DNA of 5,389 bases. It comes from CAYYNQ01 sp964473105 (GTDB lineage Bacteria > Sumerlaeota > Sumerlaeia > MVZB01). Shown piece after piece: positions 1 through 5,040 of the stretch; position 1 is the stretch's first letter; each line of letters starts with the position of its first letter. The translations under genes were made by a program, and so were the position numbers. The notes under the pieces were generated by a model that saw nothing but the letters and a program-made list of their open reading frames with translations, had not been told where the DNA came from and searched no databases. The stretch is taken from contig CAYYNQ010000112.1 in NCBI GenBank assembly GCA_964473105.1, forward strand, positions 1 through 5,389. The letters are read 5' to 3'.

Positions 1-404
1 GGGCTGACGACAGAAGGTAGATTGAAAGCCACGTAAAAAGAGGCGGGTCCACCGGAGACGTCGACCGGTTCGACAAGGTCAAGATAGGCCGTGCCACCCC
101 ACGCGAACCCGCGTCCATTATCGCCGTCATCCTCATCCAGGTGCAGGAAGCCGACCGCATTCCCCGCTGCGGCGGTTCCGCATCCGCCCGCTCCATCGCT
201 GGCACGGACAACCCGGGCCGGATTGCTGATTTCCGTGCCATTCAGAACCCAGCCGTTGTTGTTGTTGTCGAAATCATCGACCCACACCAGGGCGTCATCA
301 CCCGGATCCTGGTCAAATGTGAAAGCGCCAGCTTGTCGGGCCGTCAGGCCCAGGTTCAGGATACAAACCAACCCAAAAATAGATAATGTTTTCATATGGC
401 TCAT
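1..404 (-). CDS. Gene A: secreted ConA/LamG-like paralogue, type I (3' end beyond window)
   Basis: The reading frame enters from the left edge, so only the first 134 codons plus part of the next are visible. Start ATG at 404 is chosen because AAAGGAA (419-413) lies 8 nt upstream; the in-frame ATG at 395 would be 17 nt away. Residues 1-27 are a Sec signal peptide (MSHMKTLSIF, then a hydrophobic core) ending QAGA, so the mature protein begins FTFD. Then come WVDDFDNNNNGW (41-52), GTEISN (56-61), a Cys at 75 within GAGGC, FLHLDEDDG (86-94), and VSGGPASFYVAF (115-126), ending at SVVSP where gene B reads SPRQ. By homology about half the protein is missing to the left. Function is unknown; a secreted beta-sandwich binding domain is the most likely role (inference). 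It is not a lipoprotein: the Cys in the signal peptide has Val before it, not Gly/Ala/Ser. A terminator separates it from gene B, so it probably has its own promoter, which I could not identify convincingly. Confidence 0.9.
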   Translation of the reverse strand, partial: MSHMKTLSIFGLVCILNLGLTARQAGAFTFDQDPGDDALVWVDDFDNNNNGWVLNGTEISNPARVVRASDGAGGCGTAAAGNAVGFLHLDEDDGDNGRGFAWGGTAYLDLVEPVDVSGGPASFYVAFNLPSVVS

Positions 405-412
405 CGTCAAAA

Positions 413-419
413 TTCCTTT
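413..419 (-). promoter_or_regulatory. Ribosome binding site of gene A
   Basis: AAAGGAA on the minus strand with 8 nt to the ATG at 404. It decides the start in favour of the ATG at 404 over the one at 395. Its 5' A residues overlap the 3' arm of a possible hairpin, noted separately. Confidence 0.65.
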
Positions 420-450
420 GATAAAATAACCGGGAGATCAAACCATCCCG
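417..450 (-). promoter_or_regulatory. Two overlapping inverted repeats in gene A leader
   Basis: Arm TTTGAT (417-422) pairs with ATCAAA (437-442), with a 14-nt loop. Arm CGGGA (431-435) pairs with TCCCG (446-450), with a 10-nt loop. Each stem uses bases lying in the loop of the other, so the two folds exclude each other, and the first abuts the Shine-Dalgarno of gene A. The arms are only 5-6 bp, so chance is possible. No regulator or ligand is implied. Confidence 0.25.
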
Positions 451-534
451 AAAAAACCAACCCGGCGAATTCAAGAACCCCGCCGAGTTTTCACAAATCC
501 AGACACACAATGCATCCCCACCCATCAGATCTAG

Positions 535-588
535 AAAAAAAATGGGGGGGGAGCCAGCCTGCGACTCATCACAGGATAACGCCCCCCC
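535..588 (-). terminator. Rho-independent terminator after gene B
   Basis: On the minus strand, seven G (588-582) face eight C (551-544), and an inner CCTG/CAGG pair (558-561 with 572-575) lies inside the loop. The stem is followed at once by A and then eight T (542-535), a clean U-tract. It lies 66 nt past the gene B stop and upstream of gene A, so genes B and A are probably separate transcripts. The stem of pure G-C runs is unusual and prone to length change. Confidence 0.75.
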
Positions 589-654
589 GGGTTTCTTTCG
601 GGATCATCCGTTAAATATAACGGACAACAACCGAACCTCGATTGACCTTAAACC

Positions 655-1542
655 TTAGTCAATCTGGAAACCACTGACCTCAACAGGAACCACTCCGCCT
701 GTTGACAGGGCAACGGCCTCATTCCGGCCACCACCAGCTCCATCTGACTCAAGCCAGACGAGAAGACGGTCATATGTGCTCTCAATGGTGTCGTGGGAAG
801 GCCAATGGTCCGTGCTGCCGTCTGAAGGAGGCTTAATCTCCCGCCATGACGTGTTGCCGCCAATGCCCTTTTCCTGACATGAAGCAGCATTGCCACCCGG
901 AAGGTGGATACGGAATTCAATCGCGTTACAGGCAGGTCCCGTATTACCATTCGTACACAGCCTTGCAGCGCCGTTCCCGGAGTTATCGCAATACCAAGTC
1001 GGTCCGCAGCATGCCGGAACACCATTGGAATCTACTTGGAACTGAAAGTGAAATCCCTGCAGCCACTCGATCCGGACGTCGTTATCTGTCGCCGACGCGT
1101 TGTCCCAATTCATGCTGGCCGCCTGAGCTAGCCCGAAAGCCTGCCGGGGTGAAACGGTACTCGGAGGAACAAATGCCCCATACATGGAGGCAGGTCCACC
1201 AGACGTGTCGACTGCAGTGGTAAGGTCGAGATAAGCATAACCGCCACTCGTTCCAGCGTAACTGTTCTCACCGTCATCCTCGTCCAGATGCACCTGACCA
1301 CTAGCGCCACCCGCTGCGCTTGCTGCGCAACCACCGGCGCCATCGGACGGACGGATACTCTGGTTTCCACTGATTTCCGTACCAACCAGTGTCCAACCAT
1401 TGGTGTTATCATCGAAGTCCTCCATGAAAGTGAGCGTGTCGCCCCCGATCATGTCAAACGTGTGAGCGTCTGCCTTCGTTATCGTGCAAAGCGTCAACGC
1501 CATTGCAGCAGCAACCAAAACCATCGACTTCAAAACTCTCAT
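655..1542 (-). CDS. Gene B: secreted ConA/LamG-like paralogue, type I, single domain
   Basis: A 295-residue protein. ATG at 1542 is chosen because GGGGAGGA (1558-1551) sits 8 nt upstream; the in-frame TTG at 1548 would leave only 2 nt. Residues 1-26 form a signal peptide ending KADA, and the mature chain starts HTFD. In order: MEDFDDNTNGW (40-50), GTEIS (54-58), first Cys 72 in GAGGC, VHLDEDDG (84-91), TSGGPASMYGAF (113-124), SPRQ (131-134), EWLQGF (159-164), a Cys-rich stretch with C178, C179, C185, C196 and C205 leading to EFRIHL, an extra C222, then LESDGAGGGRNEA (264-276). It ends in a short last strand PVEVSGFQID. The mature protein has seven cysteines, an odd number unlike the six of gene C. 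Function is unknown; extracytoplasmic binding or structural role is inference. It has its own promoter and terminator, so it looks monocistronic. Confidence 0.92.
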   Translation of the reverse strand: MRVLKSMVLVAAAMALTLCTITKADAHTFDMIGGDTLTFMEDFDDNTNGWTLVGTEISGNQSIRPSDGAGGCAASAAGGASGQVHLDEDDGENSYAGTSGGYAYLDLTTAVDTSGGPASMYGAFVPPSTVSPRQAFGLAQAASMNWDNASATDNDVRIEWLQGFHFQFQVDSNGVPACCGPTWYCDNSGNGAARLCTNGNTGPACNAIEFRIHLPGGNAASCQEKGIGGNTSWREIKPPSDGSTDHWPSHDTIESTYDRLLVWLESDGAGGGRNEAVALSTGGVVPVEVSGFQID

Positions 1543-1550
1543 TTTCAAAG

Positions 1551-1558
1551 TCCTCCCC
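1551..1558 (-). promoter_or_regulatory. Ribosome binding site of gene B
   Basis: GGGGAGGA on the minus strand, a strong Shine-Dalgarno, with 8 nt to ATG 1542. It rules against the TTG at 1548 as the start. Confidence 0.8.
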
Positions 1559-1595
1559 GATCAATGAATTTATCAAGGTCTACCCAATCGTGACC

Positions 1596-1658
1596 CCGGC
1601 GGTAACTACATCGCCGGAGATCCCAGGTGACCTATCTGTTCTTACAACTTCGGTAAGA
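1596..1658 (-). promoter_or_regulatory. Two stem-loops in the gene B 5' leader
   Basis: Stem 1 pairs TCTTAC (1640-1645) with GTAAGA (1653-1658) around a 7-nt loop and would sit at the very 5' end of the transcript predicted from the promoter at 1666-1693. Stem 2 pairs CCGGCG (1596-1601) with CGCCGG (1612-1617) around a 10-nt loop and is GC-rich. No U-tract follows either, so they are not terminators. A 5'-end stem that slows RNA decay is a reasonable reading for stem 1 (inference). Confidence 0.4.
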
Positions 1659-1665
1659 TAAGCTG

Positions 1666-1693
1666 ATTATCCCCACTGAGAGGGTCCGGTCAA
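1666..1693 (-). promoter_or_regulatory. Sigma70-type promoter of gene B
   Basis: Minus strand: -35 TTGACC (1693-1688), 16-nt spacer, -10 GATAAT (1671-1666), each matching five of six consensus bases. Transcription would start near 1659, giving a leader of about 115 nt before the ATG at 1542. The match is by eye; no start site has been mapped. Confidence 0.6.
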
Positions 1694-2009
1694 GGGAAAA
1701 AACAGACAAAAATTAAACCCAAGGAATTCTATAAGATGTGCCAGGCGTCCGCTTTCATAGGCTATCCCTAAACCCAATATACACTTTAAGATTGGATTCA
1801 AAACCCGAAATAATCCATATTTATTTGTAATATTAGTAATTTAAGTTAATAATACATAGCTTTTTGAGTCGGCCTCCCGCCGAACGAGTTACGCCCAGAT
1901 AGCCATCCAAGGCCATTACAATATTCAGGAAACTCGGGGAGAGATGGGGGACCGGCCTGATATTTGGATCATCCTCGGCAGGATTTGCGTGATTTCACCC
2001 GATCCATGA
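1694..2009. other. Non-coding spacer between genes C and B, with AT-rich island
   Basis: I see no gene on either strand in this stretch. Bases 1808-1865 are strikingly AT-rich (8 G or C in 58) against the GC-rich genes. A short inverted repeat TCGGC/GCCGA (1869-1873, 1879-1883) lies beside it. The AT-rich segment is about 115 bp upstream of the gene B -35 element, so it could be an upstream curvature or protein-binding region, or simply neutral DNA. No function is shown. Confidence 0.5.
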
Positions 2010-2040
2010 AACCCCGGTGGACCGTCATCCCGCCGGGGTT
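2010..2040 (-). terminator. Terminator hairpin after gene C
   Basis: Perfect 8-bp arms AACCCCGG (2010-2017) and CCGGGGTT (2033-2040), loop 15 nt, beginning 57 nt past the gene C stop. The run following the stem on the minus strand is TTTCATGG, a poor U-tract, so termination may be weak. The arms and flanks repeat those of the terminator after gene E at 4972-5002 (shared GAAACCCCGG and CCGGGGTTCAAT), while the loops differ. Confidence 0.6.
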
Positions 2041-2097
2041 CAATCATGCAATGGACTGGAAGGGCTGCTTATAGAATTATAGAAACCGAATCCGACC

Positions 2098-2961
2098 CTA
2101 CTGCGAATACAGGCTGAAATTGATCACGGCATTGGACGGCTGTTCATAACCGGGCAACAATCCCTCCGTGGCACCGATCGCATGCACACGCTCGCCACCA
2201 TTCCCATCACTGGTCAAGCCGATCCGGATATGTTCCATGACCTGGGGAATCCCCGTATGATTGAAACTCTGCAGTTCCTGCCAGGTTCCATCACTGGTCA
2301 GAAGGTTATAAGCCTGCAAATCAACATTACCCGAGGCATCAAGGGTCAGTCGAAACTGGTTGGGATTGCACCCCAGGATGATGTGTCCGTTCGGGCAGGG
2401 CGTGGTACCGCCACCACAATTCTCCGTTGGGGCACATGCCCCAAAAAGCGCGCAATCGACCATAATCTGGCTCTGGAAACTGGAGAGCCACTCGAAACTG
2501 ATATTATCCGAGGGGTTCCCCGGGGCCGAGAACTCGACAATTTGCCGGGGGCTGTTGGCCGATGGCGACCACAGGGCCATGTAGATTGAAACCGGCCCGC
2601 CCGACAGGTCAATCGATGTTGTCAAGTCAATCTCAGCCTGGGCAAATGTGAGGCTGGCGCCGGAAAATCCATTGGCCCCGTCATCCTCACCGATGTGCAG
2701 ATAACTCTCAAAACCGCCGGCTTGGGAAACCGAACAGTTGCCGACACCCCCAGTGTCCGTATCCAGTTTACCCAGACGCTCCATATTGCTGACTTCGGTG
2801 CCGGTCAGGTTCCACCCACTACTGTTGTCGTCAAAATCATCAAACCATGTGAGCGAATCGCCCCCAACGAAGTCAAATGTAAATGCCCTGACACCCGACG
2901 CAGGACTGAAGCACAGGGCCAAGGCCGTCCATCCGATAACGAACCATTTGATTTTTGACAT
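2098..2961 (-). CDS. Gene C: secreted ConA/LamG-like paralogue, type II, single domain
   Basis: A 287-residue protein. ATG at 2961 is chosen because it starts a normal signal peptide (MSKIKWFVIG, hydrophobic core, ending GVRA26) and has GGGGGA (2976-2971) 9 nt upstream. The frame stays open back to a TTG at 3039, but that would put 26 polar residues before the signal peptide. The mature chain starts FTFD, then WFDDFDDNSSGW (39-50), GTEVSN (54-59), C76, YLHIGEDDG (87-95), DLSGGPVSIYMALWSPS (118-134), SPRQIV (137-142), WLSSFQSQ (158-165), a Cys cluster (C170, C176, C182, C189, C198), NPNQFRLTLDASGN (199-212), SDGNGGERVHAIG (251-263) and a last strand NAVINFSLY. Six mature cysteines would allow three disulfides. 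It matches the second domain of gene D closely along its whole length. It starts 74 bp after gene D with no terminator between, so the two are probably cotranscribed. Function unknown. Confidence 0.93.
   Translation of the reverse strand: MSKIKWFVIGWTALALCFSPASGVRAFTFDFVGGDSLTWFDDFDDNSSGWNLTGTEVSNMERLGKLDTDTGGVGNCSVSQAGGFESYLHIGEDDGANGFSGASLTFAQAEIDLTTSIDLSGGPVSIYMALWSPSANSPRQIVEFSAPGNPSDNISFEWLSSFQSQIMVDCALFGACAPTENCGGGTTPCPNGHIILGCNPNQFRLTLDASGNVDLQAYNLLTSDGTWQELQSFNHTGIPQVMEHIRIGLTSDGNGGERVHAIGATEGLLPGYEQPSNAVINFSLYSQ
2354..2373. repeat. 20-bp direct repeat, copy 1 (within gene C)
   Basis: AACTGGTTGGGATTGCACCC here is identical to 3292-3311 in gene D, 938 bp away. Both encode the same part of the NPNQF motif on the minus strand. 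It is the longest perfect match I noticed between gene C and the second domain of gene D and reflects their duplication; it could also serve as a recombination point. Confidence 0.75.
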
Positions 2962-2970
2962 TCGGACAAA

Positions 2971-2976
2971 TCCCCC
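2971..2976 (-). promoter_or_regulatory. Ribosome binding site of gene C
   Basis: GGGGGA on the minus strand, 9 nt before ATG 2961. Imperfect but the only purine-rich stretch at the right distance, and it supports the signal-peptide start. Confidence 0.45.
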
Positions 2977-3035
2977 AAAATCATAAACTAAAGCGGTCGG
3001 GCCGCCGGAATGCCAACGATGTTCGAGATATCGAA

Positions 3036-4688
3036 TCAATCGGAATAAAGCCTGAAATTCTCCACCGCATTCGGAGGCGGAGCTGCGCCGGCCAGAAAAC
3101 CCTGCGTGCCACCGATCGCGTGAACGCGTTCGCCGCCAAACCAGTCGCTTGCAAGACCGATTCGAATATCGCCGATGACATGGGGGAAATCAGCGTTATT
3201 GAAGTCTTGCAGCACCTGCCAGGTGTCTGGCCCGGTAAACAGATCACGGGCGAGCAATTCCACATCACCTGAAGCGTCCAAGGTCAACCTGAACTGGTTG
3301 GGATTGCACCCGAGGATCGCCTGCCCGTGGGGGCAGGCATTAGGCGCAAGGTTTCCGCACCGGTCGGCCGCAGCACCCGGGCAGACGCCGAACTCGGCAT
3401 CGGGACAGTCGACATACATCTGCGACTGGAAGGTCGACAACCAGTCCCAACTGATATTGTCGTCCGGGTCACCCGGGGCCGAGAACCGGACAATCTGGCG
3501 GGGGCTGCCTCCCGAGGGCGACCACATCGCCATGTAGATCGAGACCGGCCCGCCAGACAGGTCGATCGGGGTGTGGAAACTGACCTGCGCCTCGGCCCAG
3601 GGGCCATTGCCCGAGAACCCGTTGTCACCATCGTCCTCCCCAATGTGCAGGTAACTCAGGTTCCCCCCCTCCTGAGGTTGGCTGCAATTGCCGGCGCCAC
3701 CGATATCCCGGTCGATCCTGCCCAGTCGTGCCAGGTTGCTGATCTCCGTGCCACTCAGGGTCCAGCCATTGCGGTTGTCGAAGAAATCATCCATCCAGGT
3801 CAGGGTTGTGTCCCCCCCGGTCAAATCAAATTCAAATGCACCCACCTCGGCTGGGGCGCTCAGGCCACCACCCAAGGTCCCGCCGATGGCCTCAAGGCGA
3901 TTGCCCCCGTTGGAGTCCGACTCCATGTAGACATAAACTCGGTCGAGCAGCGTGGGAGGCTGATCGGACCCGCCGAGCGTGTGTGTGAACATCTCCCGCC
4001 ACGCGCCCGGGTTGCCCGCCAAGTTCCGCTCCTTGACCGTCACGTTGCCGGCATCATCAAATCTCATCAGGAACTGAAGGGGGGTGCAGGTCCCCCCGGT
4101 CTGGCCGTTCGGGCAAGCGAGGGGGGAATCCCCGCACATCGCGCCCGAACCACATTCACAACGGGCGCCGCAGCATCCCGGAATACCTAAGCCAGCATTG
4201 GTAGAATACTGCATCCTGAAGCCCGATAGCCAGGAAAGGGTAATGTCGCCACCGCCGCTGTTAATCAGCCTGACCGACGACCGGGGACTGTTGCCGGTTG
4301 GATTGTGGAATGCCGCGTAAAGGGTCATGGACCCAGCGGAAAGGTCGATCGGTGTACCAAGGTCAACCGTGGCAATACCGCCCAACTGGAAACCGTAGCC
4401 GTCGACGCCGTCGTCCTCATCGAGATGCAAAAAACCGCTCATCGCCCCCGTCACGGGAGCCGCGCAGGTTCCCCCGCCATCAGCCTGACCGGTCAGGGAC
4501 GTATTGCTGATAGCCGTACCGTTGTCAAACCGCCAGCCATTATCGTTGTTGTCAAAGTCTTCAAACCACGAAAGCGTGTCGCTGCCATCGAGGTCGAACG
4601 TAAAGGCCCCCACGACAGGGGAAACCAGGATCAACACCCAGGCCGCCGTCAGGGTCAGGGTTATTTTCTGCATATTTCGCATGGACAT
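3036..4688 (-). CDS. Gene D: two-domain secreted ConA/LamG-like protein (type I + type II fusion)
   Basis: A 550-residue protein. ATG at 4688 follows GGAGG by 5 nt; ATGs at 4682 and 4673 give nearly the same signal peptide. An upstream in-frame ATG at 4775 falls inside the predicted -10 element and precedes the signal peptide by 29 residues, so it is rejected. Signal peptide 1-28 ends VVGA; mature chain starts FTFD. Domain 1 (29 to about 284, type I): WFEDFDNNDNGW, C75, FLHLDEDDG (86-94), Cys cluster C172, C173, C177, C179, C185, C192, C201, with CPNGQ at 192-196, and MESDSNGGNRLEAIGG (255-270). Domain 2 (about 285-550, type II): AFEFDLTGGD (284-293), GTEISN (313-318), C335, YLHIGEDDG (346-354), DLSGGPVSIYMAMWSPS (376-392), SPRQIV, Cys 428, 436, 444, 452, 461, CNPNQFRLTLDASGD (461-475), GGERVHAIGG, final NAVENFRLYSD. 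No linker separates the domains. First gene of a probable D-C operon. Function unknown; two joined binding modules is inference. Confidence 0.93.
   Translation of the reverse strand: MSMRNMQKITLTLTAAWVLILVSPVVGAFTFDLDGSDTLSWFEDFDNNDNGWRFDNGTAISNTSLTGQADGGGTCAAPVTGAMSGFLHLDEDDGVDGYGFQLGGIATVDLGTPIDLSAGSMTLYAAFHNPTGNSPRSSVRLINSGGGDITLSWLSGFRMQYSTNAGLGIPGCCGARCECGSGAMCGDSPLACPNGQTGGTCTPLQFLMRFDDAGNVTVKERNLAGNPGAWREMFTHTLGGSDQPPTLLDRVYVYMESDSNGGNRLEAIGGTLGGGLSAPAEVGAFEFDLTGGDTTLTWMDDFFDNRNGWTLSGTEISNLARLGRIDRDIGGAGNCSQPQEGGNLSYLHIGEDDGDNGFSGNGPWAEAQVSFHTPIDLSGGPVSIYMAMWSPSGGSPRQIVRFSAPGDPDDNISWDWLSTFQSQMYVDCPDAEFGVCPGAAADRCGNLAPNACPHGQAILGCNPNQFRLTLDASGDVELLARDLFTGPDTWQVLQDFNNADFPHVIGDIRIGLASDWFGGERVHAIGGTQGFLAGAAPPPNAVENFRLYSD
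3292..3311. repeat. 20-bp direct repeat, copy 2 (within gene D domain 2)
   Basis: Identical to 2354-2373 in gene C and in the same place in the encoded domain (NPNQF). Part of a longer stretch of imperfect similarity covering domain 2 of gene D and all of mature gene C. Confidence 0.75.
3825..3854 (-). other. Domain fusion junction in gene D
   Basis: Codons 279-288 read PAEVGAFEFD. The left part lines up with the C-terminus of gene B (PVEVSGFQID), the last strand of a type I domain. The right part (AFEFD) lines up with the mature start AFTFD that follows the signal peptidase site in genes A, C and D. One strand thus seems to end domain 1 and begin domain 2. This fits two single-domain genes joined by loss of a stop codon, intergenic DNA and signal peptide. 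Confidence 0.6.
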
Positions 4689-4693
4689 TGTTT

Positions 4694-4698
4694 CCTCC
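4694..4698 (-). promoter_or_regulatory. Ribosome binding site of gene D
   Basis: GGAGG on the minus strand (GGAGGA with the next base), 5 nt before ATG 4688 and 11 nt before ATG 4682. The strong motif fixes the start near 4688 and excludes the upstream ATG at 4775. Confidence 0.8.
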
Positions 4699-4770
4699 AA
4701 AGGCGCCCTGTCAAATGGGTCGCTGATTGTGAAAGTCCGGGCCACACCATCATGGATGGCAGATAGATCA

Positions 4771-4800
4771 AGCATATGTCCTACTGGAGGGATCTGTCAA
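4771..4800 (-). promoter_or_regulatory. Sigma70-type promoter of gene D (D-C operon)
   Basis: Minus strand: perfect -35 TTGACA (4800-4795), 18-nt spacer, -10 TATGCT (4776-4771, four of six consensus bases). Transcription would start near 4764, giving a leader of about 76 nt. A small perfect stem, CCATC/GATGG with a 3-nt loop (4747-4759), would sit at the start of that leader, like the 5' stem in gene B. Unverified, but spacing to the start codon is sensible. Confidence 0.55.
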
Positions 4801-4804
4801 TAAC

Positions 4805-4902
4805 GTCCCTAGGGGACCATGACAGGGAGAACCTACCAACAGCCCACCCCGCGCGCGGGGAACGGGACGGGGGATTCTGTCCCCAAATGACTTGTAAAGT
4901 CA
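4805..4902. promoter_or_regulatory. Cluster of four short palindromes upstream of gene D promoter
   Basis: Within 98 bp: GTCCC-TAG-GGGAC (4805-4817), directly behind the -35 element; a perfect 14-bp palindrome CCCCGCGCGCGGGG (4847-4860); GGGAC with a 10-nt gap to GTCCC (4864-4883); and TGACTT-GTA-AAGTCA (4888-4902). The first and third share the same GTCCC/GGGAC arms. Candidate operator or activator sites by position; a remnant of a small palindromic mobile repeat is an alternative. No regulator gene is in the window. Confidence 0.4.
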
Positions 4903-4971
4903 CAATACCCATCAGGCCTGCCGGCTACCGGACTGACGACTTCAAATCAACAAGGGATGACAAATTAAAGA

Positions 4972-5002
4972 AACCCCGGCGCAAACAATGCACGCCGGGG
5001 TT
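4972..5002 (-). terminator. Rho-independent terminator after gene E
   Basis: Perfect 10-bp arms AACCCCGGCG (4972-4981) and CGCCGGGGTT (4993-5002) around an 11-nt loop, starting 38 nt past the gene E stop. On the minus strand the stem runs into TTTCTTTAATTTG, an acceptable U-rich tail. The arms resemble the terminator after gene C. Confidence 0.85.
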
Positions 5003-5040
5003 CAATAAAAATGATCCAAAGGCTAACCCTGTCGGGTGGG

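Noticed and set aside
846..1223. Plus-strand open frame of 125 codons antisense to gene B
   Set aside because: No ribosome site or motif; entirely opposite a gene supported by paralogues.
1543..1548. Gene B starting at TTG 1548
   Set aside because: Only 2 nt from the Shine-Dalgarno; ATG 1542 has ideal 8-nt spacing.
1869..1883. TCGGC/GCCGA inverted repeat as a terminator or operator
   Set aside because: Only 5-bp arms, no gene end nearby and too far from the gene B promoter to assign a role.
2069..2084. Two tandem copies of TTATAGAA downstream of gene C
   Set aside because: A two-copy 8-bp repeat in AT-rich spacer is easily chance and has no partner elsewhere in the window.
2098..2961. Gene C or gene A as a lipoprotein (Cys in the signal peptide)
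   Set aside because: The residues before the Cys (LAL in C, GLV in A) do not match a lipobox, and a good AxA-type site lies just before FTFD.
2962..3039. Gene C starting at TTG 3039, overlapping the gene D stop (TTGA)
   Set aside because: Overlap would suggest translational coupling, but 26 polar residues would then precede the signal peptide; ATG 2961 gives a normal secreted protein.
3327..4190. Plus-strand open frame of 287 codons
   Set aside because: It lies wholly antisense to gene D, has no signal peptide or recognisable motif, and its Arg/Pro/Gly-rich translation is typical of a GC-rich shadow frame. Gene D is supported by homology to four other copies.
4689..4775. 29-residue N-terminal extension of gene D from ATG 4775
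   Set aside because: The ATG lies inside the predicted -10 element, the extension is polar and precedes a complete signal peptide, and a strong GGAGG sits before 4688.
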